DNA from: Pinguiococcus pyrenoidosus
Taxonomy: Eukaryota; Sar; Pinguiophyceae; Pinguiochrysidales; Pinguiochrysidaceae
NCBI GenBank assembly: GCA_019677205.1
Contig: JAAMXY010002446.1
Location: forward strand, 1 to 19,195
Length of the DNA: 19,195 bases
Direction of reading: 5' to 3'
Both the position numbers and the translations under genes were made by a program. This document shows, in pieces, positions 9,427-17,480 of the stretch. Positions within the stretch are counted from its first letter, which is position 1. Every line of letters begins with the position of its first letter. Below the pieces are notes generated by a model. The model worked only from the letters and a program-made list of their open reading frames with translations, searched no databases and was not told the DNA's origin.

Positions 9427-12400
9427 TCATCCAGATGCGTCTGCGCGCTCTTTCGCCTTCATCATCCCGCTAAGCCTCCTTGATGCACTGATCCTGGCTG
9501 AGACCCTCTGGGCGACCCGTGCAAGTTGCTCTAAGAGTTGCTGCAGCACCGTGAAAGGATTCGCTGGAACGAGATCCTCCTCCGGCACAACCACCTGGTT
9601 CTGGTACTTGCAGATGGCCACCGCCGCCTGAACAAGCCTGACGCTCTCGCGCAGGAGCATCGAAGTGGTGTCCGAGTCGTCGTCGAAATACGTCGAGACG
9701 TCCCGCAAAGACATGGCGCCTTGGTAGCAGATCAGGGCGACGAGCTTGACAAGTAGATGCCAGAGGAGGCACTGCGACAAGGCCGTACCAGCCTCGTGGA
9801 AGACGCGGTGGTACATCGGTAACCGCGGAATGCGGAAGACTTCCAGGTCCACGGTGCTTCCTCGCCAAGGACGATGGAGGCGGATGCCAGGCGGATTGGC
9901 TGCGTCGACAACCAGTCTTGCTGGGTCCAGGAGACTTCTCAGACGCTCGGGCGGCATGTGCCACGACACGACCGCTCCGCCTAGGCTAGCCGAACTCGAC
10001 TCCCGCGCAGCGTCGGCAGGCTTCGAGGTTGCCGAATGCCCATTCCTGTCTTTCTTCTTTCTCTTAGACTTGCCAGACTTGCGCAACGACTGCCACCGCT
10101 TCGCAGGGACGCGCACGGGTTTGTGCATGGCGAGCATGAAGTAGTCAAGGCCGGGGCAGTAGGCCCGTGTTGGTGGCACGACGTAGAACGTCTCCTTGCC
10201 AGCTGCGGATCCTCCAGGATCGGAAGCGAATCTGAGACGTGCGCCTATGGGAACCATGCTGCGAGCATCTCTGTCAGGAAGCGCCCACGCACGACCGTTG
10301 ACAAGCTTCACTCGCAGAGGCAAGCGCCGCCCGCTGCGTATGTCGGTTTGTATCCGGCGACGCAATTCGTCCGGACCACGCCAGTGCTCAATGCTTTGCG
10401 TGAATGCTCGGAGCGCATCCTCGGACCCCTTCACCCTTTGTTTTACACCCTTGAGCGCGAGACGCTGCCGCCGCATTGCTTGCTGCAGAAGGCTCTTCTT
10501 CTTCTCGCTCACGTCCTGCTCTCGTGCTCGCTGGTAGGCCTTCTGGGCGTGCACCAGCTGCTGCTCTCCCCGCTTCTGAAGCCTCCTGCACCACCAATGG
10601 CTGGAACGTAGCTGCGCATGCTTTACTTGCTGCATCAGGCGGCCTCGAAAGCCCAATCTCGTCCGGTGGCGGACGTGATCCTCCTGGCGAAGCATCTCGG
10701 CCAGGGCCCGGTCCCATTCGCCGGCCACGACGTCGCGGACTGTGTCGCGCCACCAGACCGGCCAGGACTTCAGGATCCTCTCTGCCGGCAGGTCTGACTC
10801 CAGGGGCGGCGCCAGACCAAACGTCGATAGGACCCGGTACTTCAGCGTGCTTCGCAAGGGCTCGTCCTTCTGTCGCTTCTGGAGATACTTGCGTCTCTGG
10901 CGTCGAGCGGCGCGAAGGGCTGTGTAGGCGAACTTGCGGCGCAGCGTTGCCTGCAGTAGTACCGCAGCATTCCACTCGCGGCGCATCTGCAACTGCAAGT
11001 GCTTGAAGCGACGCAAGCGCTGCCGCGCTCCTTCTTCTACCTGCCGCCGCCGGTGTCGTCGAAACTCGATGGCTTGCCGGGGCAGCAAGCGATCCAGAAG
11101 CCGGATCTCATGCTGCGCGGGGTCAAAAGCGAAGGTGGCTGCATCGGGATTGCCAACCCCAACGTAGAGCTTGGTGAAAAGCATGAAAAGGTAGGAGAAG
11201 GACGGCGCCGCGCCGAAGAGTCGTGCAAGTGTGCGGTCGTGGACCGGCTCCACCAGGTCCCGCGTCGGGTCTCCCGTCGGACTTGGCGACAGCCTTGTGA
11301 GCAAGCCGCGTGCCAGCTCCTCGTCGAAGGCAAGCATGCCCTGTGCCCAGGAGTCGTCTGGTGGTCCGTACACCACGCTTGCGTCGGCCAATGGACTCCG
11401 GTGCGTCGATGATTCTTGCTTAGCAACTGATTCCTGCCAGTTGATGAGGTGGTTCACGGCATCCAAAGCCCGGCGGGTCATCGCCTCCGCCTCGGCATCG
11501 CCCGTCAGTGTTGCAGCGCGCTCGTGGAACACGACCTGTCCCGTCGTCATCTGCTGCGCGCAAGCCTTGCACAGCAGCGCTCCGTCGCAGGCATCGCACA
11601 CCGTCCGCGCGGCGTAGCTTCGACACGCCTGGCAATGCGGCACGATCGCTTGCCACGCCTGCTCTTTCAAGCTACCTGCGCGGTGCTGGGCAAAGAAGCA
11701 TGTGTCGCACAAAGCATCTCGGTCGCAGCTGTACTTGCTGCCGATCTGGTACTTGCACAGCGTGCAGACGTCGATGTCAAGGAGCGTCATCCGCGGGTGA
11801 AGGCGATGAAAATGCTCGGCGCAGCGGTCGCAGAAGAACGCGTCGCTGTCGTTAACAAACTTGGTCGCAGAGAAGATGCCGCACTTGTCGCACGCTTCCT
11901 TCCACACGCGCTCCGCCCTGGGCTCTTCGATGCTGGTGGCAATGTCAACTCGGGCCGCCTTGAGCATCCACGGCGTGGTCCAGCTGCTGTGGCCCGTGTG
12001 GGGATTGAAGTAGTACGATAATCCTGTGTACCGATCGCGATACCTCAGGTACACGCTCAAAAGACGCTGCCGAAGGGCCCGCCGCGCACGGGCGCCCCTG
12101 TAGAGCGCCTGGATCCGCAAGACGTTTCTCGTTCGCTGGAGCATCTGTTGCACCAGGGCCAAGTCGATGCTGCGGCTTCGCTCTGCCTGCCGTGCCATCC
12201 AGTTGCGTGCGAGCTTCTGCAGAACGCCCGAGGCATGAATCGCTTTCTCCCACGCTCGCGTGGTACAATCCCTGCCTTCCGTCGTCAGCAGGGCAAGCTT
12301 ATCCGACACAAGTGGATTCTGCAGAAGGTGCTTGTCGCAGAAGCGAAAGAGCCGCATTTCCGCGGGGCCAGGCTGCGTCCACTTGGATCCCTTGCGCTTT

Positions 12401-14814
12401 CCCTGCTGAACCGCTTCTGGCTGCTCGGCTGGGCCTGCGCCTGAGGATCGTTTCTGCGAGATCGCGTCAACAACAGCTTGAAGCGCTTTGCAGAACGCAA
12501 CAAACGGCAGGAAACCGTCCTCCTTGTGTCTGTTGTAGATAAGTTCCGCCTGGACGGTTGTCAACGATCCCGCACGAACTGCCCCGGCGTCCCGAAGCAG
12601 CTTCACAAAGGCTGCGATGCCCAGCTTCGTGCCCGTCTTCCAGCAGTAGCTGAGAAAGAGCACTTCAAGCTCCGAGGTTACCCCCCGACGGACTTGCCTT
12701 CTTCGCATTGATTCCAAGAAGAGATTTGCCTTCAGCCGTTCCAGCGAGTTGGCGAAGCACTGCCTCCCGGCGACGGCGTCTTCCGTGGCAATCTGCCTCC
12801 GCACCGCCAGGGCTCTGCACTTCCGACGAGCGAGTGCGCATCGTGCTTGGCGTTGGATGCGGCGACTACTCTCCTTCCATGCGGCAAAGCGCCGACGGCA
12901 GCCACACGCTCTCACAGACTTCTGGATGCGCACCGCCATCTCACCCCGTCGCCGCTGCACTGCGCGGAAGCGCCGGTACTGGTGCTGGATCCTACGTGCC
13001 GACGCATTTTCACGCCGGCTCTTCCGTATTTGCCGGAGTCGCCTTTGCAAGCGCCACACCATACCTGCGACGAACTCGCTTCGCATCCGTCGCTTCCTCG
13101 CACGCACAAGGAAACCTCGTCCGAAGCGCTGCAACGTCATGGACGCGCTGCTCAGGTCTGGCCTGGCGAGAGCGCGCTGTGCGAAGGGCCGTTTGCGTAA
13201 GGTTCTACCTTTGCCGAGTACGTCAGCCCAGGGTGCGGGAAGGACCAGCGAGATGGGCTTTTTCGTCGCCTTCTTTTCCGCGTAGCATCGGAACGCCCTT
13301 GTAAGACAGCGTGCAGCGCCCTGGCGTCGAAGCTTGGCTATTCGCGACACGAGCAACGCAACGCGGGCAAGGACTGCTCTATGCTGCTGATGGCGGCGCC
13401 ACGACTTTTGCAAGATACAGACGGAACGGTGCTCCAGCTTTCGCCGCAGACCGCGCTTGAAAGCGGGCGTCTGCCGCCACCAGTTCTCCACGATTGCGAC
13501 GGCGCCGACAATTTCGAAGTTGATGTCCTTGCGCTCTGCCCGGTACGCGTAGCGCCCGAGGCGGCGTTCTTGAAACTGAGCCACCAAGCGCCTTTGCACT
13601 TGCCTCCGAGCAAAGTATCCTCGGGTGACCCGCTGAATCAGTCTCGCGCTCTTCTGGTGAAGAATCCAATTTGCAATCACGACACGGGCGGCTTTTTGGG
13701 CCTCCTTGTCTCTCCAGCATCGTTGGATTATCTTGGCTGCATCCCTCTCTTGTCTCTTCCGGCGTCCGATCTGTCTGGCGTGGTATCTCCGGAGAGTAAG
13801 CTGAAGAATAAGACAAGCTTTCTTGCGCTGCTTCGCAAGCCGTCGTTGACGATGTCGTCTCTGCCGCTCCGTCCGAACGACGAGCCTCCGAGCGTGAGCG
13901 ACAAGCAGCTGACTCCGCCACACCGCCCGACACCATGCTGCAATCCTTGTGGCGGCAGCTTCCCTCTCCTCCTTGCGCAAACGGTGGGCGGTCTTCTTCC
14001 AGACATGCCACGCTTGCTTCCTTCCATTGCGAGCAAAGTGCTGTAGAACCCTGCTGAGGGCGCTCGACATGATCTCGCGCACAGCGCACAACTCGGGATG
14101 GCGCGACGCGATGAATTGGATGGGCAAGGCGCTCAGGGCACCGTCGATCTGGAGAGAAATGCGTTCTCGGAGTCTTTCCCGAGCTTGCTCCGTGCTCTTA
14201 CGCTCGTGAGAAAGCCGCTTTGCTCGTCTCTTCGCTTCCCTCTCGTACTCCAGGGTCTCAGGACACGCGAGCGGGGATCCAACTGCAGCATGCATCCTCC
14301 TCGCCGCTGCGGGAGTCACTGCGTTTCCCCTTCGAGACGAGGCCTTGTCTTGGGCTTCTCTTGCAGCCCGTCGCTTTGCACGGACATCTGGAAGACTGTT
14401 GCTTGGCGGATCGACCTTGCTTTGAGCTGGAAGATCCGATCTCTTTGAGCAGCCGAGCTGCTTCTTCAGTGAGCTCCTCTGCGCGGCGGCAGTCGACCTT
14501 GGTCTGGCGCGACCGGTGCGACCGGTGCGACGGGTGCGATCGCAAAATCGAAGCAGCTTCTCGCTCTTCGCCGTCAAGGCCTTCGTGTGGCTTCCTCGGT
14601 TGCACGCTGTGACGGTTCCCGCAAGTTTCTCCGCTCTGCTGCTAAGCGACGTCGTAGCAGGAGGGTTTGAGCGTACATAGTTACGAAATGCCAGGTGGCT
14701 GATGTCCCCAGAGTCCGCCACGCGATGTAGGGAGCAGATGAGCTCGTCAAGCTCCTTGGATCGGAGCTGGGCCAGTCGCCCGGCGGGGGTGATCCTCTCC
14801 TTCAGGCAGGACAT
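9427..14814 (-). CDS. Giant multi-IQ protein with p25-alpha-like, WW and triple B-box-like zinc-finger regions
   Basis: This is one uninterrupted frame on the minus strand, 1795 residues from the ATG at 14814-14812. The frame is open for 37 more codons to a stop at 14926-14928 without another ATG, so an upstream exon joined near 14900 is possible. From the ATG: residues of about 285-665 hold nine IQ-like calmodulin-binding motifs, such as ARLIQRVTRGYFARR (about 390) and AVRIQKSVRACGCRR (about 627). A p25-alpha/TPPP-like segment (FLSYCWKTGTKLG ... FLPFVAFCKAL) spans about 719-783. A tenth IQ lies near 898. A WW domain at about 922-949 keeps TG-SYYFNPHTG and the second Trp and Pro but lacks the first Trp. 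Three Cys/His clusters with CxxC spacing (about 975-1006, 1017-1044, 1061-1097) resemble tandem B-boxes. An eleventh IQ lies near 1284. A basic, Trp-containing C-terminal half of about 500 residues has no domain I recognise. Calmodulin binding and a cytoskeletal or flagellar scaffold role are inferred from family knowledge. Confidence 0.85.
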   Translation of the reverse strand: MSCLKERITPAGRLAQLRSKELDELICSLHRVADSGDISHLAFRNYVRSNPPATTSLSSRAEKLAGTVTACNRGSHTKALTAKSEKLLRFCDRTRRTGRTGRARPRSTAAAQRSSLKKQLGCSKRSDLPAQSKVDPPSNSLPDVRAKRRAAREAQDKASSRRGNAVTPAAARRMHAAVGSPLACPETLEYEREAKRRAKRLSHERKSTEQARERLRERISLQIDGALSALPIQFIASRHPELCAVREIMSSALSRVLQHFARNGRKQAWHVWKKTAHRLRKEEREAAATRIAAWCRAVWRSQLLVAHARRLVVRTERQRRHRQRRLAKQRKKACLILQLTLRRYHARQIGRRKRQERDAAKIIQRCWRDKEAQKAARVVIANWILHQKSARLIQRVTRGYFARRQVQRRLVAQFQERRLGRYAYRAERKDINFEIVGAVAIVENWWRQTPAFKRGLRRKLEHRSVCILQKSWRRHQQHRAVLARVALLVSRIAKLRRQGAARCLTRAFRCYAEKKATKKPISLVLPAPWADVLGKGRTLRKRPFAQRALARPDLSSASMTLQRFGRGFLVRARKRRMRSEFVAGMVWRLQRRLRQIRKSRRENASARRIQHQYRRFRAVQRRRGEMAVRIQKSVRACGCRRRFAAWKESSRRIQRQARCALARRKCRALAVRRQIATEDAVAGRQCFANSLERLKANLFLESMRRRQVRRGVTSELEVLFLSYCWKTGTKLGIAAFVKLLRDAGAVRAGSLTTVQAELIYNRHKEDGFLPFVAFCKALQAVVDAISQKRSSGAGPAEQPEAVQQGKRKGSKWTQPGPAEMRLFRFCDKHLLQNPLVSDKLALLTTEGRDCTTRAWEKAIHASGVLQKLARNWMARQAERSRSIDLALVQQMLQRTRNVLRIQALYRGARARRALRQRLLSVYLRYRDRYTGLSYYFNPHTGHSSWTTPWMLKAARVDIATSIEEPRAERVWKEACDKCGIFSATKFVNDSDAFFCDRCAEHFHRLHPRMTLLDIDVCTLCKYQIGSKYSCDRDALCDTCFFAQHRAGSLKEQAWQAIVPHCQACRSYAARTVCDACDGALLCKACAQQMTTGQVVFHERAATLTGDAEAEAMTRRALDAVNHLINWQESVAKQESSTHRSPLADASVVYGPPDDSWAQGMLAFDEELARGLLTRLSPSPTGDPTRDLVEPVHDRTLARLFGAAPSFSYLFMLFTKLYVGVGNPDAATFAFDPAQHEIRLLDRLLPRQAIEFRRHRRRQVEEGARQRLRRFKHLQLQMRREWNAAVLLQATLRRKFAYTALRAARRQRRKYLQKRQKDEPLRSTLKYRVLSTFGLAPPLESDLPAERILKSWPVWWRDTVRDVVAGEWDRALAEMLRQEDHVRHRTRLGFRGRLMQQVKHAQLRSSHWWCRRLQKRGEQQLVHAQKAYQRAREQDVSEKKKSLLQQAMRRQRLALKGVKQRVKGSEDALRAFTQSIEHWRGPDELRRRIQTDIRSGRRLPLRVKLVNGRAWALPDRDARSMVPIGARLRFASDPGGSAAGKETFYVVPPTRAYCPGLDYFMLAMHKPVRVPAKRWQSLRKSGKSKRKKKDRNGHSATSKPADAARESSSASLGGAVVSWHMPPERLRSLLDPARLVVDAANPPGIRLHRPWRGSTVDLEVFRIPRLPMYHRVFHEAGTALSQCLLWHLLVKLVALICYQGAMSLRDVSTYFDDDSDTTSMLLRESVRLVQAAVAICKYQNQVVVPEEDLVPANPFTVLQQLLEQLARVAQRVSARISASRRLSGMMKAKERADASG

Positions 14815-15424
14815 TGCGCTTATCCAACGCTTCCCTGCATACACTAATACTTTTTTGGCATCCCTCTGCTCATGACGGGCCTTCTGGTCTTTCTCCACCG
14901 CTGTCCTCCTGCCAAAACCTCCGCATCATCTGCGCACTGGACAACCCAACTTGTCCAGCTCTTCGTCCGCACCAGGGCATGATGAAGACCTGTCGCTCCC
15001 CAGGGCGCTTTAGCTCTGAATGGCAGGGTCTCCGTCTGACGAACGGGAGCCATGGGAGTCAGCCGAACCTTGGAAAATCGGCAAAAGGCGCCGCACTTTG
15101 TCACAGAGAACAGAGAGAAGGACGAACACAACAGCAGCGGGAAAGGCTGGTTCACAGAAGCCCAATTATAATATACATATTCAGCGAATTCGTCGTTGGT
15201 GTTCGATGACTTTTTATGATTTTCGATGACATCCGCAAAGTGAACGCCTTCAGGTTTGTGCCGCTCTCTTAAGAGCATTGAGAGACTCTTGGTCGCGAGT
15301 TTTGTCCTGCTCTGCGTTCGAGGGGTCTCTCGGAGCGACTGGCTGGGTCGCACAGGTTCTTCCGAGGAGATCTGGGCGATCTCTGGGTGTCGCAAGACCC
15401 ACACCAATAGCATGATAGGCCCGA
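14815..15424. promoter_or_regulatory. Divergent promoter region between the IQ protein and PDZ-PX genes
   Basis: About 610 bp lie between two start codons pointing away from each other. An AT-rich segment (15164-15182, containing TATAATATACATATT) sits 350 bp from the IQ start and 243 bp from the PDZ-PX start and is the lowest-GC spot nearby. The 9-mer TTCGATGAC occurs at 15202-15210 and again at 15222-15230, 20 bp apart, beside that segment. Open frames across the region (for example - strand 14844-15590) show no known domain. Additional 5' exons for either gene cannot be excluded. Confidence 0.45.
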
Positions 15425-17096
15425 ATGCGTCGACCGGTGCGTTCAAATTCCGAGAGAAGGCAGTGTTGCCTTCGTAGACTGATCCCTTGCGATTCGGTAG
15501 ACATCGGAGACGTCGTGGCGATCGAGGTGCCGTCGCGTGGCCCATATGGCATCGAAGTTGGCCCCGACAGCCGGTGAGTGGATTCTCCACCCGCCTGGAA
15601 GTCCTTGTGGAAACTGACGAGAGAGAGCGTACAGGGGAAAGGGCGCCATCGTGGTGAACTGGGAGAGACTTCCTAGTGGAAAGTTCGGTAAGTTGGTTGC
15701 CTGCGCAGTTCTGTGATGCAGCAGGCGCTTAGGCTCAAAGCTTTTTCTGTTTTTCTTCTTTGTGTTGTTTTGTTGTTGTTGTTGTTGTTGTGTTTCCCAT
15801 GGCCCAGGCCAGATTCAGAAACACGGAGGGGTGCGCATCGGAGACGTCCTTGTCGCCATCAATGACACAAATTGCGCCGACCTGCCGCATGTCAGCGTGG
15901 TGGAGCTCCTGAACGACGACCGCATGTTCCGGAAGACGCTCCGGTTCGTCAGCATGGCCGAGTTCCGCAGACAGAGGGGCCGTGCAGCATCCGAGTCGGC
16001 GTCGAGGTTCGGCGCCGGCGGCAGCCGAGCCGCGGGGCTGAGCTTTCGGAGCGCAATTCGCAGGGGTCGCGTCAATCGGCAGACGCCAAGGCCTTTCGTA
16101 GAGTACGAGGTCGTTTGCGCGATGCTGACGGCGTCGGAATCCGTGGGGAAGGAGCAACAGCATCGGTGGTCTGTGTGGCGCCGCTACTCCGAGTTCGAGC
16201 ACCTTGACGTCAGTCTCCGCAAGTTCCTGGGGTGGCAGATGGAGAAGATCGCTTTCCCGCCCAAGTACACCTTCACCACTGGCAAACTCGAGATGCCCTT
16301 CATCGAGCAGCGGCGGACGGAGCTTGACCAGTACTGGCAGGCCCTCATGCGCCTCGAGCGGATAACGGACTTCAACCGGCACCACTGCTCTCCGGAGCTG
16401 CGACTCTTTCTGGAAGTGATGGGACAGGGAGGCCTTGACGAGCCTCCCTCACGAAATGAGCGGGAGAATTCAACTGCGTCCACCGACACCGGCGGCGATA
16501 GCTCCCTGGATGCCGCCAACACCGTAAGTGGCAGCGACGATCAGAATCGGTGCGACCCGGACGAGGCTTCGGAGATGCGGCGGAAGCAGGCTGCATGCGT
16601 TGCGAACAGCGACTCGCGGCGTCTCGCAGCCCGCCGGCGCAGCATGCAAGCAAAGGGCAGTCGAGGCGTCCGGCGATCCTTGGTGCAGCAGAGACGGAGC
16701 CTTCGCCTCAGCAAGGGTGTTGTGGATGACGCTTCCAGGGTGTCGTCCGAGGCGAACCCGGAGTCGAGTCCCTCCTCCTCCGCCGACAGCGGTCAAAGCA
16801 ATGGGGCTGCGAAATTTTTGATGGGCGAGCAGGACGCAAGCCAGCCAACGGGCGGCGCTTCGGAGCCTCTCGCTACAATCCAGCTTCCGCGGGCAGCTGA
16901 AGCGGCGCCTTCCGAACTGACGAAGGACGCTGTGGCTAGAGTCCAGGGGGACCATGGCTCCACGTCAAAATCGGCAGCGCCGAAGGCTCCATCTTCGAAC
17001 GGACACGCCGGAAAGGGCAGCGCGGGGGGTCCGGCGAACCGCCCGGTTCTCAATCATGGGCTCCTCGCCTCGATCAATGCACTGCGGAAGGGATAA
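15425..17096 (+). CDS. PDZ-PX phosphoinositide-binding protein (sorting nexin-like)
   Basis: Exons are 15425-15573, 15635-15687 and 15808-17096 (TAA), 1491 nt in all, giving 496 residues. The introns (61 and 120 nt) have donors GTGAGT and GTAAGT and acceptors TACAG and CCCAG. The ATG at 15425 is the first after an in-frame TAG at 15416, but the 5' end is the weakest part of the model. Residues of about 25-116 form a PDZ domain assembled across all three exons: VAIEVPSRGPYGIEV (the peptide-groove loop, PYGI in place of GLGF), then GGVRIGDVLVAIND and TLRFV. Residues of about 157-272 form a PX domain: RRYSEFEHLD (192-201; Arg193 is the expected PI3P-binding residue), AFPPKY (216-221), and FIEQRRTELDQYW with Arg236/237 expected to contact phosphoinositide. 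The last 220 residues are Ser/Ala/Arg-rich and look disordered. PDZ followed by PX is the order in SNX27, which recycles endosomal cargo, but no FERM domain follows. Endosomal sorting is therefore inferred. Confidence 0.85.
15741..15807 (+). repeat. Pyrimidine tract and (TTG)7 at the 3' end of PDZ-PX intron 2
   Basis: Intron 15688-15807 ends in a T-rich stretch (15741-15769), seven TTG units (15770-15790) and GTTTCCCATGGCCCAG before the exon. The TTG repeat replaces the usual uninterrupted pyrimidine tract. It reads open in the exon 3 frame as a run of Cys codons; this is intron and not protein. Confidence 0.85.
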
Positions 17097-17480
17097 GATG
17101 GCGTCGTGGTCGCTTCGGGCCGCTTGCGCAGCGTCCGCTCCGCGCGCCCCGCGAGCGGCTGGAGATGTTCGCGAAGGGAAGCCCGGGTGGCATGGCGGGG
17201 CACGGGGGAAGAAACGCGGTGCAGCTGGCGCGTTGCGGCCACAAGAAAGGATCTTGATGTAAGACCTGTACCTAAACATCAGGGCCCTGTGCTCTGATCG
17301 TCCTTATTGAACCGGTCAAAATCTTGTTTCTTACAGGTTCTTCTGAATACAATTGTCGAGTCTTGAGCTGAGGTCACACGAAGTGCCGCAATCCTTCACC
17401 CAGTTTCAACTGTGACCATGTTCCCAACTAGACTACGTTCGACCATCCGTCAATCCCAACCATTCCAAAGACTTCGTCTT
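17097..17480. other. Convergent 3' UTR region between PDZ-PX and RAD6
   Basis: 384 bp lie between two facing stop codons, and no gene is recognised. TGTAA occurs on the plus strand at 17258-17262, 162 nt past the PDZ-PX stop. It also occurs on the minus strand at 17335-17331, 146 nt past the RAD6 stop. TGTAA serves as a polyadenylation signal in some green algae, but chance could account for both hits and the other genes here lack it. Confidence 0.5.

Noticed and set aside
9470-14612. Open frames on both strands overlapping the IQ protein gene
   Set aside because: None has recognisable motifs, whereas the 1795-residue minus frame contains clear IQ, WW and zinc-finger motifs throughout.
14844-15590. 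Minus-strand frame of 248 codons in the divergent region
   Set aside because: It overlaps PDZ-PX exon 1, shows no domain and crosses the AT-rich probable promoter. Part of it could be a 5' exon of the IQ gene, but nothing shows that.
15762-15807. Cys-rich N-terminus in frame with the PX exon
   Set aside because: The Cys run is the TTG repeat of an intron read in another register; splicing 15687 to 15808 completes the PDZ domain.
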